Part shown: piece after piece, positions 13,608 through 14,458 of the stretch | How positions within the stretch are numbered: the first letter of the stretch is position 1 | How the letters are laid out: each line of letters starts with the position of its first letter | NCBI GenBank assembly: GCA_937973935.1 | Contig: CALJJF010000295.1 | Span: 1 to 14,458, forward strand | Origin: MKRK01 sp001896915 | Lineage (GTDB): Bacteria; Bacillota; Clostridia; Oscillospirales; Acutalibacteraceae | DNA length: 14,458 nucleotides | Reading direction: 5' to 3' | Program-made: the position numbers and the translations under genes | The notes under the pieces: generated by a model | Told to the model about the DNA's origin: nothing | The model's input: the letters and a program-made list of their open reading frames with translations, nothing else | Databases searched by the model: none

Positions 13608-14048
13608 CTACGCTCCCGAAATTTCCTCAATGGTCAAAACACCATTCAAAGACAGAATGTTGCCCAGCAGTTCCCCGGCTGTCATACGCAGTCCGTCGGT
13701 CCGGATAGAAACAGAAACCGAAGCCGCACCACCAATGGGAATATTCTGATTGAGGGTCAGTATATTGGCACCGGCTTTGTACAATTCACCGATCAATGAT
13801 GATAAAACGCCGGGCGTATCGGAAAGAACCGCATGAAAAGAAAGGATTCTTCCGCCGGCTTTATCATTATAACCAAACACAAAATCTTTGTATTTATAAA
13901 AAGCGCTTCTGGAAATTCCCACTGCTCTTGCCGCATCACTGGAGGATTTGACAACACCGTTTGTCAGCATTGTCTTAGCTGCAAGTACCTTGCTGTACAC
14001 ATCCGGAAGTACGGTTTTGTCCACCAAAATAAGATTAGTTTGTTCCAT
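13608..14048 (-). CDS. HTH plus ACT domain regulator, PheB/ThrR family (UPF0735)
   Basis: A 146-residue protein matching the size of B. subtilis PheB (about 147). After an N-terminal stretch MEQTNLILVDKTVLPDVYSK, residues about 37-53 (SDAARAVGISRSAFYKY) form a helix-turn-helix, with the family-typical SRSAFYKYKD-VF. An ACT domain follows at about 70-146 (SDTPGVLSSLIGELYKAGANILTLNQ). The B. subtilis homologue has, as I recall, been described as ThrR, a DNA-binding regulator of threonine genes; here the neighbour hom fits that role. ATG 14048 was chosen because the protein then aligns with the family N-terminus; GTG codons at 14060 and 14057 are in frame but lie inside the purine-rich GGGTGGTGG ribosome-binding stretch. 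It is likely a threonine-responsive repressor or activator; the ligand is an inference. Confidence 0.9.
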   Translation of the reverse strand: MEQTNLILVDKTVLPDVYSKVLAAKTMLTNGVVKSSSDAARAVGISRSAFYKYKDFVFGYNDKAGGRILSFHAVLSDTPGVLSSLIGELYKAGANILTLNQNIPIGGAASVSVSIRTDGLRMTAGELLGNILSLNGVLTIEEISGA

Positions 14049-14089
14049 TCTGTCCACCACCCAAAAACGATTGTTTCTATATACAACAC

Positions 14090-14118
14090 ACTATACCATT
14101 ATATTCGCCTCTACTCAA
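14090..14118 (-). promoter_or_regulatory. Sigma-A-type promoter of the ACT-domain regulator gene
   Basis: On the minus strand, TTGAGT (14118-14113), a 17-base spacer and TATAGT (14095-14090); a TATAAT lies inside the spacer. The start site would be near 14083, about 35 bases before ATG 14048. TATATAGAA begins at the predicted start site (14083-14075), as it does for hom. Confidence 0.65.
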
Positions 14119-14403
14119 CTCGCTAATTCTTGCAGATTCCTTTGTTTTTTATAAATATAGCTATTTATCTCTGTCTAACGCCATTTTACTTTGATTTAAA
14201 TTATAATACCTGATTAAAATAAAAATTGAGGCACTCCGGATTAATTTATCCCTTTTCTTTGATATGACTACGGACCAAAATATCGTAAAATCAATATAGT
14301 AACAACCGTTTCCTGTAATCAAATAATTGGTTTAACATTATTCCTGACATTAAAAACTGATACACTAAAATGTGTATCAGTTTTTAATGTCATTTTCGAT
14401 TTG
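14119..14403. other. AT-rich intergenic region right of the aspartate-pathway cluster
   Basis: About 285 bases without a supported gene. The only clear structure is the inverted repeat at 14345-14392. I see no RNA gene, riboswitch signature or insertion-sequence end. The short ORFs that enter from the left on the plus strand are antisense to the regulator gene and lack ribosome binding sites. Confidence 0.6.
14345..14392. terminator. 21-bp perfect inverted repeat, probable bidirectional terminator
   Basis: Bases 14345-14365 pair perfectly with 14372-14392 around the 6-base loop TAAAAT. The core CTGATACAC/GTGTATCAG is flanked by AAAAA on one side and TTTTT on the other, so each strand shows a stem followed by a T-run, the layout of a bidirectional rho-independent terminator. 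On the minus strand it starts 11 bases after the TGA of the candidate partial gene at the right edge. Confidence 0.8.
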
Positions 14404-14458
14404 TCAATATTGGTAGAGCATGATCATACTCTGAGCCGCCTTTGTAATCAGACCCACA
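14404..14458 (-). CDS. Candidate C-terminal end of a minus-strand gene cut by the window edge
   Basis: On the minus strand an open frame enters from the right edge, reads GLITKAAQSMIMLYQY near its end and stops at TGA 14406-14404. A terminator-like hairpin follows 11 bases later, the usual spacing after a last gene. The protein is not recognised from so few residues. A second minus-strand frame is also open and stops at 14390 inside the hairpin; it is less likely because the stop would fall in the terminator stem. Confidence 0.35.
   Translation of the reverse strand, partial: VGLITKAAQSMIMLYQY

Overview
The window looks like a chromosomal stretch of a spore-forming, anaerobic Firmicute of the class Clostridia, probably near the Oscillospiraceae. 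That placement is an inference from dipicolinate synthase genes, gene content, strong GGAGG ribosome binding sites, moderate GC and AT-rich spacers. All recognisable genes are intact. No tRNA, rRNA, CRISPR array, insertion sequence or phage gene was seen.

Layout. (1) 1-2506, plus strand: a polyamine operon made of the last codons of speD (S-adenosylmethionine decarboxylase), an Orn/Lys/Arg decarboxylase, and speE (spermidine synthase), closed by a strong terminator. (2) 2530-4075, plus: dpaA-dpaB, the two subunits of dipicolinate synthase, which make the calcium chelator of the spore core. They sit behind a sigma-K-like promoter and end in a terminator. (3) 4087-8054, plus: a sigma-A-type promoter with an extended -10 drives an aldo/keto reductase and two FAD-dependent oxidoreductases of different families (HI0933/BaiN-like and COG2509-like). 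All three overlap at stop/start, and a terminator follows. (4) 8228-9642, minus: one promoter, a DivIVA-like coiled-coil protein with a proline-rich linker, and a class I fumarase beta-subunit protein translationally coupled to it, with no alpha subunit in view. (5) 9644-10707, minus: a CorA-type divalent cation channel with its own terminator, preceded by a possible overlapping small ORF. (6) 10744-14118, minus: an aspartate-pathway cluster in the order HTH-ACT regulator (PheB/ThrR family), homoserine dehydrogenase, aspartokinase. The first two genes have their own sigma-A-type promoters, and a terminator follows the aspartokinase. (7) 14120-14458: AT-rich spacer, a 21-bp perfect inverted repeat that can act as a terminator, and probably the last codons of another minus-strand gene.

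How the genes fit together. SpeD supplies decarboxylated S-adenosylmethionine, the PLP decarboxylase supplies the diamine or agmatine, and SpeE joins them. Aspartokinase and homoserine dehydrogenase feed threonine and methionine synthesis. Aspartokinase also feeds the diaminopimelate branch, whose dihydrodipicolinate intermediate is the substrate of DpaAB, so regions 2 and 6 are metabolically linked though not in one operon.

Most of the window is housekeeping or sporulation metabolism and I see no clear new defence or mobile system. The points most worth a second look are the coupled DivIVA-like/orphan fumarase-beta pair, the overlapping three-gene oxidoreductase operon, the polyamine operon without a visible agmatinase, and a short sequence shared at the predicted start sites of the ACT regulator and homoserine dehydrogenase.
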